A DNA stretch of 64,000 bases from an uncultured Oscillospiraceae bacterium. Its GTDB lineage: Bacteria; Bacillota; Clostridia; Oscillospirales; Oscillospiraceae. The translations under genes were made by a program, and so were the position numbers. The notes beneath the pieces are model-generated. The model ran no database searches and was not told the origin of the DNA. It saw only the letters and a list, made by a program, of their open reading frames with translations. Positions 1 to 7,423 of the stretch are shown here, piece by piece (the first letter of the stretch is position 1; every line of letters begins with the position of its first letter). The stretch spans positions 140,233 to 204,232 of the forward strand of contig CANQFV010000001.1 of assembly GCA_947599875.1 (NCBI GenBank), in the 5' to 3' direction.

Positions 1-153
1 CAGGGGGAGGGCCTGCTCCTTGTCCAGGACGCGGAGGGCACAAAATACCTGGCCAGCTTCACCTTCTCCCCCCTGACGGACGGCTACCCCAGGGGCATAT
101 CAGGCTACCCGGATCTCAACGACCGCCAGGCCATGAAGGTGCTGTTCTCCTGA
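1..153 (+). CDS. C-terminal end of an unidentified protein
   Basis: The frame is open from the first base and stops at TGA 151-153, giving the last 50 residues of a protein that begins outside the window. The tail contains LASFTFSPLTDGYPRGISGY and ends in MKVLFS. I do not recognise a family. Codon use (strong G/C at third positions) matches the genes downstream, which supports real coding. It is followed directly by the repeat field at 195-1000. Confidence 0.6.
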   Translation, partial: QGEGLLLVQDAEGTKYLASFTFSPLTDGYPRGISGYPDLNDRQAMKVLFS

Positions 154-194
154 CAAGGGAGAAATCTATAAATGGTGGATCACAGAAACGAAAA

Positions 195-680
195 ACCGGT
201 GTGACACGGGGACGGTTCCTTTCGCCGTCGCAAAAGCCGCTTAACCTGGCCGTCACGCGAGCGTGACGGCCAGGCGCGGGCTTTGCTCCTCCCCCCACGC
301 AATTGTGATTGCGTGGGGCCCCGTGACAAAAACTTTCCCTCAGTCCCGCCTTTCACGAAGGAACTTCCCGTCTTTTGAGGAGGTGGGACAGCGGGGACGG
401 TTTCTTTGTACCACCAGTGCGCACACTGGTGTGACTAAGGAACCGTCCCCGTGTCACACCGGCTCCCCGGTGATGCACGACGAACCATCTGCCGTGCCCC
501 ACAGGGGACGGTTCTTGTGAACCACCTCCGCTGCGCTGCGGTGTCCCACAAAAACCGTCCCCGTGAGGCAATGAACCCACCCAGTTATCGATTTCTGAGG
601 AGGCGGTTCAACAGGGACGGTTCTTCGTGGGGCACAAATGTGACTCACAAGAACCGTCCCTTTGGGACGCCGGCTTCCCG
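195..680. repeat. REP-like mosaic of GGGGACGGTT palindromes
   Basis: This stretch has no credible gene. It is packed with GGGACGGTTCTTT-type motifs in both orientations (about 206, 393, 445, 507, 553, 616, 650), often as facing pairs 30-50 bases apart, plus perfect hairpins such as GCCGTCACGC/GCGTGACGGC near 250 and CCCACGCAAT/ATTGCGTGGG near 293-318. The same blocks recur at 5658-6690. The pattern resembles REP/BIME sequences dispersed by Y1-type (RAYT) transposases in other bacteria; that link is an inference, since no transposase gene lies in the window. Confidence 0.75.
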
Positions 681-719
681 TAGACGTCGCAGGCCCCGCC
701 CCGCACCCCCCATCCAAAC

Positions 720-1000
720 ATTTTTTCCAAGGACATGTGCCTTGGAAAAAATCCCTCTTGCCGCGCAAGTGACCAGTCCGCAGACTGGTCGCACAGCGCG
801 GCAGCAGGGGATATGACCATGAATTCTGCAGAATTCATGGTCATGTCCCCGCACGTCCCCCTTGGCATTGAAAGGCCGCAGGGGCTTACCACCAGGGTAG
901 GGAAGGCGCGGAAAGCCCCCGCGCCAGAAGATCCCCGTGGCCTTTCAAGCCAACTTAAACCCCTGCGGCCTTTCAAGCCAGCTAACCCCCGCCCCTCCTG
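720..1000 (+). repeat. Composite hairpin element, copy A
   Basis: Ordered hairpins: H1 at 720-752 (ATTTTTTCCAAGG/CCTTGGAAAAAAT), H2 starting near 760 (outer GCCGCGC/GCGCGGC, inner GACCAGTC/GACTGGTC), H3 at 807-850 (ATGACCATGAATTC/GAATTCATGGTCAT), then a GC-rich tail with repeated GGCCTTTCAAGCCA blocks to about 1000. The same order occurs at 5301-5640, 6758-6952, 43937-44199, 47037-47206 and 51553-51782. No protein is encoded. Confidence 0.75.
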
Positions 1001-1001
1001 C

Positions 1002-1030
1002 TTGACTTTTCCCCAGGATAAGAGTAAACT
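1002..1030 (+). promoter_or_regulatory. Candidate sigma-A promoter for the 1096-5156 operon
   Basis: TTGACT (1002-1007) and TAAACT (1025-1030) are separated by 17 bases, about 65 bases upstream of the hydrolase start. The -35 matches the consensus in five of six positions and the -10 in four of six. Confidence 0.45.
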
Positions 1031-1095
1031 GAACCTGATTTGCGCAGGCCCCGCCCGGGCCGCCTGCCAAGAGATCACGACACGGATGGGACGGG

Positions 1096-2091
1096 ATGCG
1101 TATGCCCCGGTGGCTGAAGATCCTTTTGATCACGGCGTTGTCGCTTCTTGCGGCACTGCTGGTGGTTCTCCTTCTGGCGGGGAACTTCCTGTTTGAATTT
1201 GCCCTGTACCCCGACGGAGTCTTCACCATGAGCGACCTCTTTGCCCGTGGGAACGTGGCCGGGACCGGCGACGGGCCGGATACGCCCCTGACGGACGAGG
1301 TGCGGCAGTGGCAGGAATACGCCGCGGATGCCGCCGACTGGTTTGACGCCCAGGGGGAGCAGGTGGAGCTTTTGGCGGAGGACGGCTCTGTGCGCCGGGG
1401 GCGGATGTTCACCCGGCAGGAGCATAAATGCGCCATTCTCTTCCACGGCTACGCAGGGGCGTCCTGGCAGATGGCCCCCTACGCCCGGATGTTTTACGAC
1501 ATGGGCTTCACCGTCCTGACCCCGGACGCCCTGGCCCACGGGGACAGCGACGGGAAATACATCGGCATGGGCTGGCTGGAGCGGAGTGACGTTCTGGGCT
1601 GGATCCGCCTCCTCACGGACGAGGACCCGCAGGCGCGCATCGTCCTCTTTGGCGTGTCGATGGGCGGCGCCGCCGTTATGATGGCCGCCGGGGAGGAGCT
1701 GCCCGAAAACGTGAAGTGCATCGTGGAGGACTGCGGCTATTCCTCCGTTTGGAAGGAATTCGGCCTCCAGCTGAAGAATATCTTTCATATGCCCACCTTC
1801 CCGCTGCTGAACACCGCCTCCCTGTTCTCCAAGCTCCGGGCGGGCTACTCCTTCGGGGAGGCCAGCGCCGTGGAGCAGCTCGGCCGCGCCCGTGTCCCCA
1901 TGCTCTTCATCCACGGGGAGGAGGACACCTTCGTCCCCTATGAGATGCTGGACACCGTGTATAACGCCTGTGCAAGCCCGGTGAAGGAGAAGCTCACCGT
2001 GCCCGGCGCCGGCCACGGCGCCGCCGTGGGGACGAATCCGGTCCTCTACTGGAACACGGTGATCAACTTTGTCCAGCGATTTGTGGAGTGA
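1096..2091 (+). CDS. Membrane-anchored alpha/beta hydrolase
   Basis: A 331-residue serine hydrolase of the alpha/beta fold. A hydrophobic segment at about residues 7-33 should anchor it in the membrane with the enzyme outside. The nucleophile elbow is GVSMGG with Ser188. The oxyanion HG pair is at 117-118, the likely acid is Asp277 in GEEDTFVP, and the likely base is His307 in GAGHGA. It resembles YqkD/BAAT-type peptidase-like hydrolases; the substrate is unknown. It is first in a same-strand run with the HAD, CDF, DegV and thioesterase genes. The Shine-Dalgarno site is weak, and an ATG at 1102 is an alternative start. Confidence 0.8.
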   Translation: MRMPRWLKILLITALSLLAALLVVLLLAGNFLFEFALYPDGVFTMSDLFARGNVAGTGDGPDTPLTDEVRQWQEYAADAADWFDAQGEQVELLAEDGSVRRGRMFTRQEHKCAILFHGYAGASWQMAPYARMFYDMGFTVLTPDALAHGDSDGKYIGMGWLERSDVLGWIRLLTDEDPQARIVLFGVSMGGAAVMMAAGEELPENVKCIVEDCGYSSVWKEFGLQLKNIFHMPTFPLLNTASLFSKLRAGYSFGEASAVEQLGRARVPMLFIHGEEDTFVPYEMLDTVYNACASPVKEKLTVPGAGHGAAVGTNPVLYWNTVINFVQRFVE

Positions 2092-2099
2092 GGTTTGTT

Positions 2100-2780
2100 A
2101 TGAAAGCCGTACTATTTGATTTTGATTACACCCTGGGCGACTCCACCGAGGGCATCATCGCCTGCCTGAGCTACGGGCTGGAGAAGCTGGGCTTCCCCGC
2201 CGCCGGCAGGGAGGAGATGCGAAAGACCATTGGCCTCAGCCTTGGCCCCTCCCTGTACCGCCTCACCGGCTGTGACGATGAGGCCACGGCCCGGGAGTTT
2301 ACCCGCCTTTTCATGGAGAAGGCCGACGAAGTGATGGTGGACGCCGCCCGGTTCCTCCCCGGGGCCGTGGAGCTTCTGCGGGATCTGAAGTCCGCGGGGG
2401 TGAAAACCGCCATCGTCACCACAAAGGCCGCCTACCGCATCCGCGCCATTTTGCAAAAGCAGGGGATACCGGAGCTTGTGGACGTGGTGGTGGGCTCCGA
2501 CCGGGTGACACAGGAAAAACCCCACCCGGAGCCGGCGCTTCTGGCCCTGCGGGAGCTGGGCGCCGCCGCCGGGGAGGCCCTCTATGTGGGGGACAGCGTG
2601 GTGGACGCCCGGTGCGCCCAGGCCGCCGGCATCGCCTTTGTGGGCGTCTTGAACGGCACCACCACCCGGGAGGAGCTGGAGGCGTACCCCCACCTTACCG
2701 TGACCCGGGATCTGATCGACCTGGATGGATTTCTATTTAAGGAGTGGGATCGATTATGCCCAGAAGCAGCAATATCGTAA
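2100..2780 (+). CDS. HAD-family phosphatase (phosphoglycolate-phosphatase-like)
   Basis: A 226-residue cytoplasmic haloacid-dehalogenase-type hydrolase. Motif I is DFDYT with Asp7 (nucleophile) and Asp9. Motif II is the Thr in IVTTK, motif III the Lys in QEKPHPEP, and motif IV is VGDSVVDA. An alpha-helical cap lies between motifs I and II, as in Gph/PgmB enzymes. I chose ATG 2100 because GAGTGAGG sits 7-12 bases before it; a GTG at 2088 overlapping the previous stop is also in frame. Substrate cannot be read from the sequence; small phosphate esters such as 2-phosphoglycolate are the family norm. Confidence 0.85.
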   Translation: MKAVLFDFDYTLGDSTEGIIACLSYGLEKLGFPAAGREEMRKTIGLSLGPSLYRLTGCDDEATAREFTRLFMEKADEVMVDAARFLPGAVELLRDLKSAGVKTAIVTTKAAYRIRAILQKQGIPELVDVVVGSDRVTQEKPHPEPALLALRELGAAAGEALYVGDSVVDARCAQAAGIAFVGVLNGTTTREELEAYPHLTVTRDLIDLDGFLFKEWDRLCPEAAIS

Positions 2781-3859
2781 AGGTCAGCGCCGTGGGGATC
2801 GCCGTCAACATCGTCCTTGTGATCTTCAAAGCCGCGGTGGGCTTCGTCACCGGCTCCATCGCCATCATCATGGACGCGGTGAACAACCTGTCCGACGCGC
2901 TCTCCTCCATCATCACCATCGTGGGGACAAAGCTCGCCACCCGTGAGCCGGACAAGAAGCACCCATACGGCCACGGCCAGATCGAGTACATCACCAGCGT
3001 CACGGTGTCCGTCATCGTCCTCCTGGCCGGCATCACGGCCTTTGAGGAGTCCTTAAAGAAGATCCTCCACCCGGAGAGGGCCGTCTACACCGTGCCGGCG
3101 CTTATCATCATCGCCGTGGCCGTGGCCGTAAAATATGTGCTGGGCCGGTATGTAAGATCCCGTGGCCGCGCCCTGAATTCCGACGCCCTTGTGGCCTCCG
3201 GCACGGACGCCATGTTTGACGCCCTCATCTCCCTGGGCACCCTCATCGCCGCCCTGGTCTCCGTCGGCTTCCACATCAATATCGAGGGCTGGGTCGGCGC
3301 CGCCATCAGCATCGTCATGCTCAAGACCGGCACCCAGCTGATGCTGGCGAGCCTTGGGGACATTATCGGCTCCCGGGTGGACAGCGAGCTGTCCCTGCGC
3401 CTGAAGGCGTTTATCTGCCAAAGCCCGGAGGTCTTGGGCGCCTACGACCTGTCCCTCCACCGCTACGGGCCGGAGCGGATCATTGGTTCCGTCCATGTGG
3501 AGCTTCCGGATCAGATGACCGCCAGACAGATCCACAGCCTGACCCGGAAGCTGGCCGAGGACGTGTACGAGAGCTTCGGCATCCTCCTCACCGTGGGGAT
3601 CTACGCCTCCAACACGGCGGACGGGATCTTCGCCAGGATGAAGGAGGATCTGAACGCCGTGATCCGGGCCTACCCCGACGTCCTCCAGATGCACGGCTTC
3701 TATGTGGATACGGAGAAAAACAGCGTGTCCTTTGACCTGATCATCGACTTTAAGTGTCCCGACCGCCTGGGCGTCCGGGACGAGATCGTCAGGAAGATCA
3801 GCGAAAAATACCCGGATTACACCTTCAGCGTCGTCCTGGACAACGATATCAGCGACTGA
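2756..3859 (+). CDS. Cation diffusion facilitator transporter
   Basis: A 367-residue CDF-family divalent metal/proton antiporter. The N-terminal half has about six membrane segments and the C-terminal cytoplasmic domain begins near residue 210. TM2 carries DAVNNLSD and is followed by the family signature HPYGHGQIEYI. In TM5 the metal site reads TDAMFD, a DxxxD arrangement rather than the HxxxD of zinc CDFs, so iron or manganese is at least as likely as zinc. ATG 2756 is preferred (AAGGAG at 2739-2744); the gene overlaps the HAD gene by 25 bases and is probably co-translated with it. Confidence 0.88.
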   Translation: MPRSSNIVKVSAVGIAVNIVLVIFKAAVGFVTGSIAIIMDAVNNLSDALSSIITIVGTKLATREPDKKHPYGHGQIEYITSVTVSVIVLLAGITAFEESLKKILHPERAVYTVPALIIIAVAVAVKYVLGRYVRSRGRALNSDALVASGTDAMFDALISLGTLIAALVSVGFHINIEGWVGAAISIVMLKTGTQLMLASLGDIIGSRVDSELSLRLKAFICQSPEVLGAYDLSLHRYGPERIIGSVHVELPDQMTARQIHSLTRKLAEDVYESFGILLTVGIYASNTADGIFARMKEDLNAVIRAYPDVLQMHGFYVDTEKNSVSFDLIIDFKCPDRLGVRDEIVRKISEKYPDYTFSVVLDNDISD

Positions 3860-3885
3860 CGCCGGCTTTGAAAGGAGATTACATT

Positions 3886-4740
3886 ATGGTACGAATTGTC
3901 GTGGATTCCGGCTGCGATATGCCTCCCCAGGAGGCGCGGGAGCTGGGCGTTGAGCTGCTGCCCATCACCGTAACCTTCGGGGACGAGGACTTTATCGACG
4001 GGGTGGATCTGTCCCCGAGGGGCTTTTATGAGAAGCTTATCGAGTCCGACCGGCTGCCCCACACCAGCCAGATCACCCCCTACACCTACGGGGAGACCTT
4101 CCGCCGCATCGTGGAGGCGGGGGATCAGGTTCTCTGCGTGACCATCGGCTCCGGTTTATCCGGCTCCTTCAACAACGCCGTGACGGCGGCGCAGGAATTC
4201 GGGGACAGCGTGGCAGTGGTGGACTCCCAGAACGTGAGCATCGGGGAGCTGCTCCTTGTGCGGCTGGCCGTCCGCCTGCGCGGCCAGGGCATGAGCGCCG
4301 CGAATATCGGGGAGAGCCTGAGGGCGCAGACGGGGCATGTGCGTGTGCTGGCCCTTTTGGATACGTTGGAGTATCTGAAAAAGGGCGGCCGCATCTCGCC
4401 CACCGTGGCGTTTGCCGGGGAGATGCTGTCCATCAAGCCCGTCGTCCAGGTGGTGGACGGCCAGGTTCAGCTGGTGGGGAAGGCCAGAGGCTCCAAAAAC
4501 GGCGGCAACCTGCTGAGAAAGCTCATTGAAAAGACGGGCGGGGTGGATTTTGACATGCCCTACGCCATCGGCTACACGGGCCTGTCCGACAGTATGCTGA
4601 AGAAGTACATGGAGGACAACGGCGACCTGTACGCCGGTCACGACCTGCCTGTCACCGCCATCGGCGCCGCTATCGGCACCCACGTCGGTCCCAACTGCAT
4701 CGGCGTGGCCTTCTTCAGCCTGGAGGAGGGGAGAGCGTGA
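3886..4740 (+). CDS. DegV family fatty-acid-binding protein
   Basis: A 284-residue DegV protein. It opens with VRIVVDSGCDMPPQEARELG and PITVTFGDEDFIDGVDL, the typical N-terminus, followed by HTSQITPYTYGETF and the central GSGLSGSFNNA fatty-acid head-group loop. Family members bind a single fatty acid and, as FakB subunits, can present it to the kinase FakA. No fakA is seen in this window. An ideal AAAGGAG lies about 9 bases before ATG 3886. It overlaps the thioesterase start by 4 bases, which suggests coupled translation and a shared acyl-chain theme. Confidence 0.9.
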   Translation: MVRIVVDSGCDMPPQEARELGVELLPITVTFGDEDFIDGVDLSPRGFYEKLIESDRLPHTSQITPYTYGETFRRIVEAGDQVLCVTIGSGLSGSFNNAVTAAQEFGDSVAVVDSQNVSIGELLLVRLAVRLRGQGMSAANIGESLRAQTGHVRVLALLDTLEYLKKGGRISPTVAFAGEMLSIKPVVQVVDGQVQLVGKARGSKNGGNLLRKLIEKTGGVDFDMPYAIGYTGLSDSMLKKYMEDNGDLYAGHDLPVTAIGAAIGTHVGPNCIGVAFFSLEEGRA

Positions 4741-5156
4741 GAGCGTACACAAGACGCGTCAATTACTACGAGACGGACAAGATGGGCGTGGTCCACCACT
4801 CCAACTACATCCGCTATTTTGAGGAGGCCAGGACTTCCTTTATGGAGCAGGTGGGATACGACTACCCCCGGCTGGAGGCGGAGGGGATCGTCAGCCCCGT
4901 GACAGCCGTCTCCTGCACCTATAAAACGCCCCTGCGCTACGGGGATACGGCCACCGTGCAGGTCTATCTCACCGGAATGACCCGGGTGCGCTGCGCCTTC
5001 TCCTACCGGGTTTTGGACGGCCAGGGAAAGCTTGCGGCCACGGGGAACAGCCAGCATTGCTTCCTGGACGGCGCGGGCCGCCCGGTGAATATCCAGAGGG
5101 AGAACCCGGAGTTCTACAACACCTTCTCGGGGGAGCTGGAACCGGAACCGAAATAA
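4737..5156 (+). CDS. Acyl-CoA thioesterase, YbgC/FadM-like 4HBT hotdog protein
   Basis: A 139-residue single hotdog domain. The active-site motif is YYETDKMGVVHHSNYIRYFE, with the catalytic Asp in ETDKMG, as in 4-hydroxybenzoyl-CoA thioesterases and YbgC. It should hydrolyse an acyl-CoA in the cytoplasm; the chain is unknown. The start is GTG 4737, overlapping the DegV stop in a GTGA arrangement, with GGAGGGGAG just upstream. It is last in the operon; the tRNA-Pro promoter begins only 15 bases past its stop. Confidence 0.88.
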   Translation: MRAYTRRVNYYETDKMGVVHHSNYIRYFEEARTSFMEQVGYDYPRLEAEGIVSPVTAVSCTYKTPLRYGDTATVQVYLTGMTRVRCAFSYRVLDGQGKLAATGNSQHCFLDGAGRPVNIQRENPEFYNTFSGELEPEPK

Positions 5157-5170
5157 AAAGAAAGTTTTTC

Positions 5171-5199
5171 TTGACAACCCGCCCCAACCTCACTATAAT
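5171..5199 (+). promoter_or_regulatory. Consensus promoter of tRNA-Pro
   Basis: TTGACA (5171-5176) and TATAAT (5194-5199) with a 17-base spacer, a perfect sigma-A match, place the transcription start a few bases before the tRNA at 5212. Confidence 0.9.
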
Positions 5200-5211
5200 A
5201 TTCAAGTACGT

Positions 5212-5288
5212 CGGGGTGTGGCGAAGCTTGGTATCGCGCTTGGTTCGGGACCAAGAGGCCGCGGGTTCAAATCCCGCCACTCCGACCA
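5212..5288 (+). tRNA. tRNA-Pro (anticodon CGG)
   Basis: A 77-base cloverleaf. The acceptor arms are CGGGGTG/CACTCCG, the anticodon stem CTTGG/CCAAG closes the loop TTCGGGA with anticodon CGG, and the T arm is GCGGG-TTCAAAT-CCCGC. CCA is encoded (5286-5288). It reads the CCG proline codon. It has its own promoter and a strong terminator at 5301-5342. Confidence 0.95.
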
Positions 5289-5300
5289 GAGACTGGCGAA

Positions 5301-5342
5301 AAAGGGTTAAGGGTTCTCTTTAGAGAACCCTTAACTCTTTTT
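5301..5342 (+). terminator. Rho-independent terminator after tRNA-Pro (H4 of repeat copy B)
   Basis: An 18-base stem with one mismatch (5301-5318 with 5323-5340), loop TTTA, then a T run. Its core GGTTCTC/GAGAACC and flanking GGCGAAAAA and TCTGCCA are shared with the H4 hairpins at 6907-6952 and 44154-44199, so it is part of the composite element. Confidence 0.85.
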
Positions 5343-5640
5343 CTGCCAAGGGGGACGGAGGCTGGCATGAAAGGCCGAAGAGCTTTGCTGGCGGGGGTAG
5401 ATTTACGCACCTTTCCGAGCTTTTGCGTAACCCCTGCGGCCTTCCAATGCCAAAGGGAACGAGAGCTGGGTTGAAAGCCCTTTGGGCTTTCAATCCCAAG
5501 GGGAAACGTGCGAGCCCCCCGGCGTGAATTTAAGCGGAATTCACGCCGGGGGTTTCTGCTGCCGCGCAAGCGCACGCCCAAGGGCGCACGCTTGCGCGGC
5601 AAGAGGGATTTTTTCCAAGGCACATGTCCTTGGAAAAAAT
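5343..5640 (-). repeat. Composite hairpin element, copy B
   Basis: Inverted relative to copy A. From left to right it has the GC-rich tail with GCGGCCTT and TTTGGGCTTTCAA blocks (5343-5505), H3 at 5516-5552 (CCCCCGGCGTGAATT/AATTCACGCCGGGGG), H2 at about 5560-5600 (GCCGCGCAAGCG/CGCTTGCGCGGC), and H1 at 5608-5640 (ATTTTTTCCAAGG/CCTTGGAAAAAAT). The H4 arm is the tRNA terminator just to the left. There is no protein-coding signal. Confidence 0.75.
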
Positions 5641-5657
5641 ATTTTGATTGGGGGATG

Positions 5658-6690
5658 CGTCACCGGGAAGCCGGTGTGACGCGGGGACGGTTCTTTAGTC
5701 CCACCTGCGGTGTGACAAAAGAACCGTCCCCGCTGTCCCACCTCCTCAAATGAAAGAAAAAAGAGCGTTTCCATTCATTCAATCTGTAGGGGCCGATGAC
5801 CTCATCGGCCCGGGTGGGTTGGGAGACAAAGCGGTTGCGTTAAGACGGAAAGCTTTAAATTTGCCGTAGGGGCCGCCATTGCCTCACGGGGACGGTTCTT
5901 TTCGTTGTCGCGAAAGCCGCTTAACCTCGCCGCGAAGCCTGCGTGACGGCTCAGGCGCGGGCTTTGCTCCTCCTCTCCCCACGCAATCACGATTGCGTGG
6001 GGCCCCTGTGAAAAAAACGTCCCTCAAGTCCCGCCTTTTACGGGGGAACATCCCGTCTTCTGAGGAGGTGGGACAGCGGGGACGGTTCTTTCGTCACATC
6101 GGAGCAAAGCGGAGATGGGACTAAAGAACCGTCCCCGTGTCACACCGGCTTCCCTGTGATGCACGACCCCGTCTTTCCCGTCCCCTTTGTTCCACCTCCT
6201 CAAAGGGACGAAAAAGGGCGATACCCCCAATTCAATATGTACGGGCCGCCGCCCACGGCGGCCCGCGTCGTTTGAGCTGCGTTGAATCGTTAATTGGTGG
6301 TAATCGAAACACGGGCCGACGAGGTCGTCGGCCCCTACATACAAATGTCGTTGATTCGGACAATGATGCAAAATCGAGGGGCGGGCCACCAAGAAAGGCG
6401 GTCCCTACAGTCTGTAAGAGCCCCCCTGTAGGGGCCGATGACCTCATCGGCCCGGGTGGGTTGGGAGACAGAGCGGTTGCGTTAAGATGGAAAACTTTAA
6501 AATTTGCCGTAGGGGCCGCCGCCCACGGCGGCCCGTGTCGCGATGATTGAGGGCCGCCATTGCCTCACGGGGAGGGGGCCCCACGCAATCGTGATTGCGT
6601 GGGGAGAGGAGGAGCAAAGCCCGCGCCTGAGCCGTCACGCTGGCGTGGCGGCGAGGTTAAGCGGCTTTCGCGACGACGAAAAGAACCGTC
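5658..6690. repeat. One-kilobase REP-like repeat mosaic
   Basis: No gene is visible. Three repeat families interleave. First, facing GGGGACGGTTCTTT pairs with the outer blocks GTGTGAC...GGGACAGC and GAGGAGGTGGGACAGC (5670-5750, inverted at 6058-6165). Second, a two-hairpin block with AAAGCCGCTTAACCTCGCC and CCACGCAATC/GATTGCGTGG (5900-6060, inverted at 6578-6680). Third, GTAGGGGCCGATGACCTC/ATCGGCCC and GGGCCGCCGCCCACGGCGG blocks (5788-5880, 6231-6345, 6427-6560). The left field at 195-680 contains the first two families. Confidence 0.8.
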
Positions 6691-6757
6691 CCTCTGTAAC
6701 GCCGGGTGAAAGCCCCAATCAACAAAAAATCCCCGACCCGCATCCCTCAATTCCAAT

Positions 6758-6952
6758 ATTTTTTCCAAGGACATGTGCCTTGGAAATAATCCCTTATGCC
6801 GCGCAAGTGACCAGTCCGCAGACTGGTCGCACAGCGCGGCAGCAGAAAGACCCATCGTGAATTCCGCAGAATTCACGATGGGTCTTTCGCACGTTCCCCT
6901 TGGCAGAAAAAGGCCGTGAAGGTTCTCGTAAGAGAACCTTCACGGCCTTTTT
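6758..6952 (+). repeat. Composite hairpin element, copy C (complete H1-H4)
   Basis: H1 is at 6758-6790 (TTTTTTCCAAGG/CCTTGGAAATAA), H2 at 6798-6840 (GCCGCGC/GCGCGGC around GACCAGTC/GACTGGTC), H3 at 6846-6887 (AAAGACCCATCGTGAATT/AATTCACGATGGGTCTTT) and H4 at 6907-6952. Linkers ATCCCTTAT, AGCAG and CGCACGTTCCCCTTGGCAG match copy D at 43937-44199. It ends 8 bases from the stop of the DUF4358 gene. Confidence 0.8.
6907..6952 (-). terminator. Bidirectional terminator of the DUF4358/SGNH operon (H4 of copy C)
   Basis: A perfect 21-base stem (6907-6927 with 6932-6952) with loop GTAA and A/T runs on both sides lies 8 bases beyond the minus-strand stop at 6961, so it should end that operon and would also stop transcription coming from the left. 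Confidence 0.9.
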
Positions 6953-6960
6953 CGCCAGCC

Positions 6961-7422
6961 TTAATGTATTCCCCCCACGGCGTCCGGCAGCCGTTCGGGG
7001 TCGCCCACCGCCAGAAGGACGGTGTTGCCCACCCGGTCGATGACGGCGGCCTCCAGACTTGGCACGGCGGCAGGGGAGTAGGATCGGGCATTTTCCAGCA
7101 GGCTCTCCACCCGCGTGCGGCATGCCTCCTCGGCCTTGATGGCGGAGGCCTCGTCCTTCATCACAAATACCGTGACCTCGTCGGCGCTGACGGCCGTATT
7201 GGCGGCCAGGCTTCCGGCGCAGGCCAGAACGCTGTCCGGATCCAGCCCGTAGAGGGAGATCAGGGCGGCGCTGTCAACCGTGAACATATCCCCGGAAAAC
7301 ACTCCGGTTTCCAATAGCGCCTCCACGTCGGAGATATCGTAGGGGGTGGACACGATCTTCCCGCATCCGGACAGGAACACGGCCACGGAGAGGATAATGG
7401 CCGCCGCTGACAGTACTCTCAT
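6961..7422 (-). CDS. DUF4358 lipoprotein
   Basis: A 153-residue secreted lipoprotein. The N-terminus RVLSAAAIILSVAVFLSGCG is a signal peptide with lipobox LSGC, so Cys18-20 should be lipidated and the protein held outside the membrane. The rest fits DUF4358: LISLYGLDPDSV, SADEVTVFVMKDEASA, and YSPAAVPSLEAAVI followed by GNTVLLAVGD. ATG 7422 was chosen because the signal peptide starts there and a GAGG lies upstream. It begins one base after the stop of the SGNH gene, so the two are co-transcribed. Biochemical function is unknown; in other Clostridia DUF4358 genes tend to sit near cell-wall O-acetylation genes. Confidence 0.82.
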   Translation of the reverse strand: MRVLSAAAIILSVAVFLSGCGKIVSTPYDISDVEALLETGVFSGDMFTVDSAALISLYGLDPDSVLACAGSLAANTAVSADEVTVFVMKDEASAIKAEEACRTRVESLLENARSYSPAAVPSLEAAVIDRVGNTVLLAVGDPERLPDAVGGIH

Positions 7423-7423
7423 G

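Noticed and set aside
372..480. Possible CRISPR-like repetition of GGGGACGGTT units
   Set aside because: Units are unevenly spaced, alternate in orientation and lack uniform spacers; no cas genes are present.
451..816. Open frames of 60-160 codons inside the left repeat field
   Set aside because: They translate palindromes (NRPR, KEPSP, GRFL-type strings), exist on both strands, have no ribosome-binding sites and recur wherever the repeats do.
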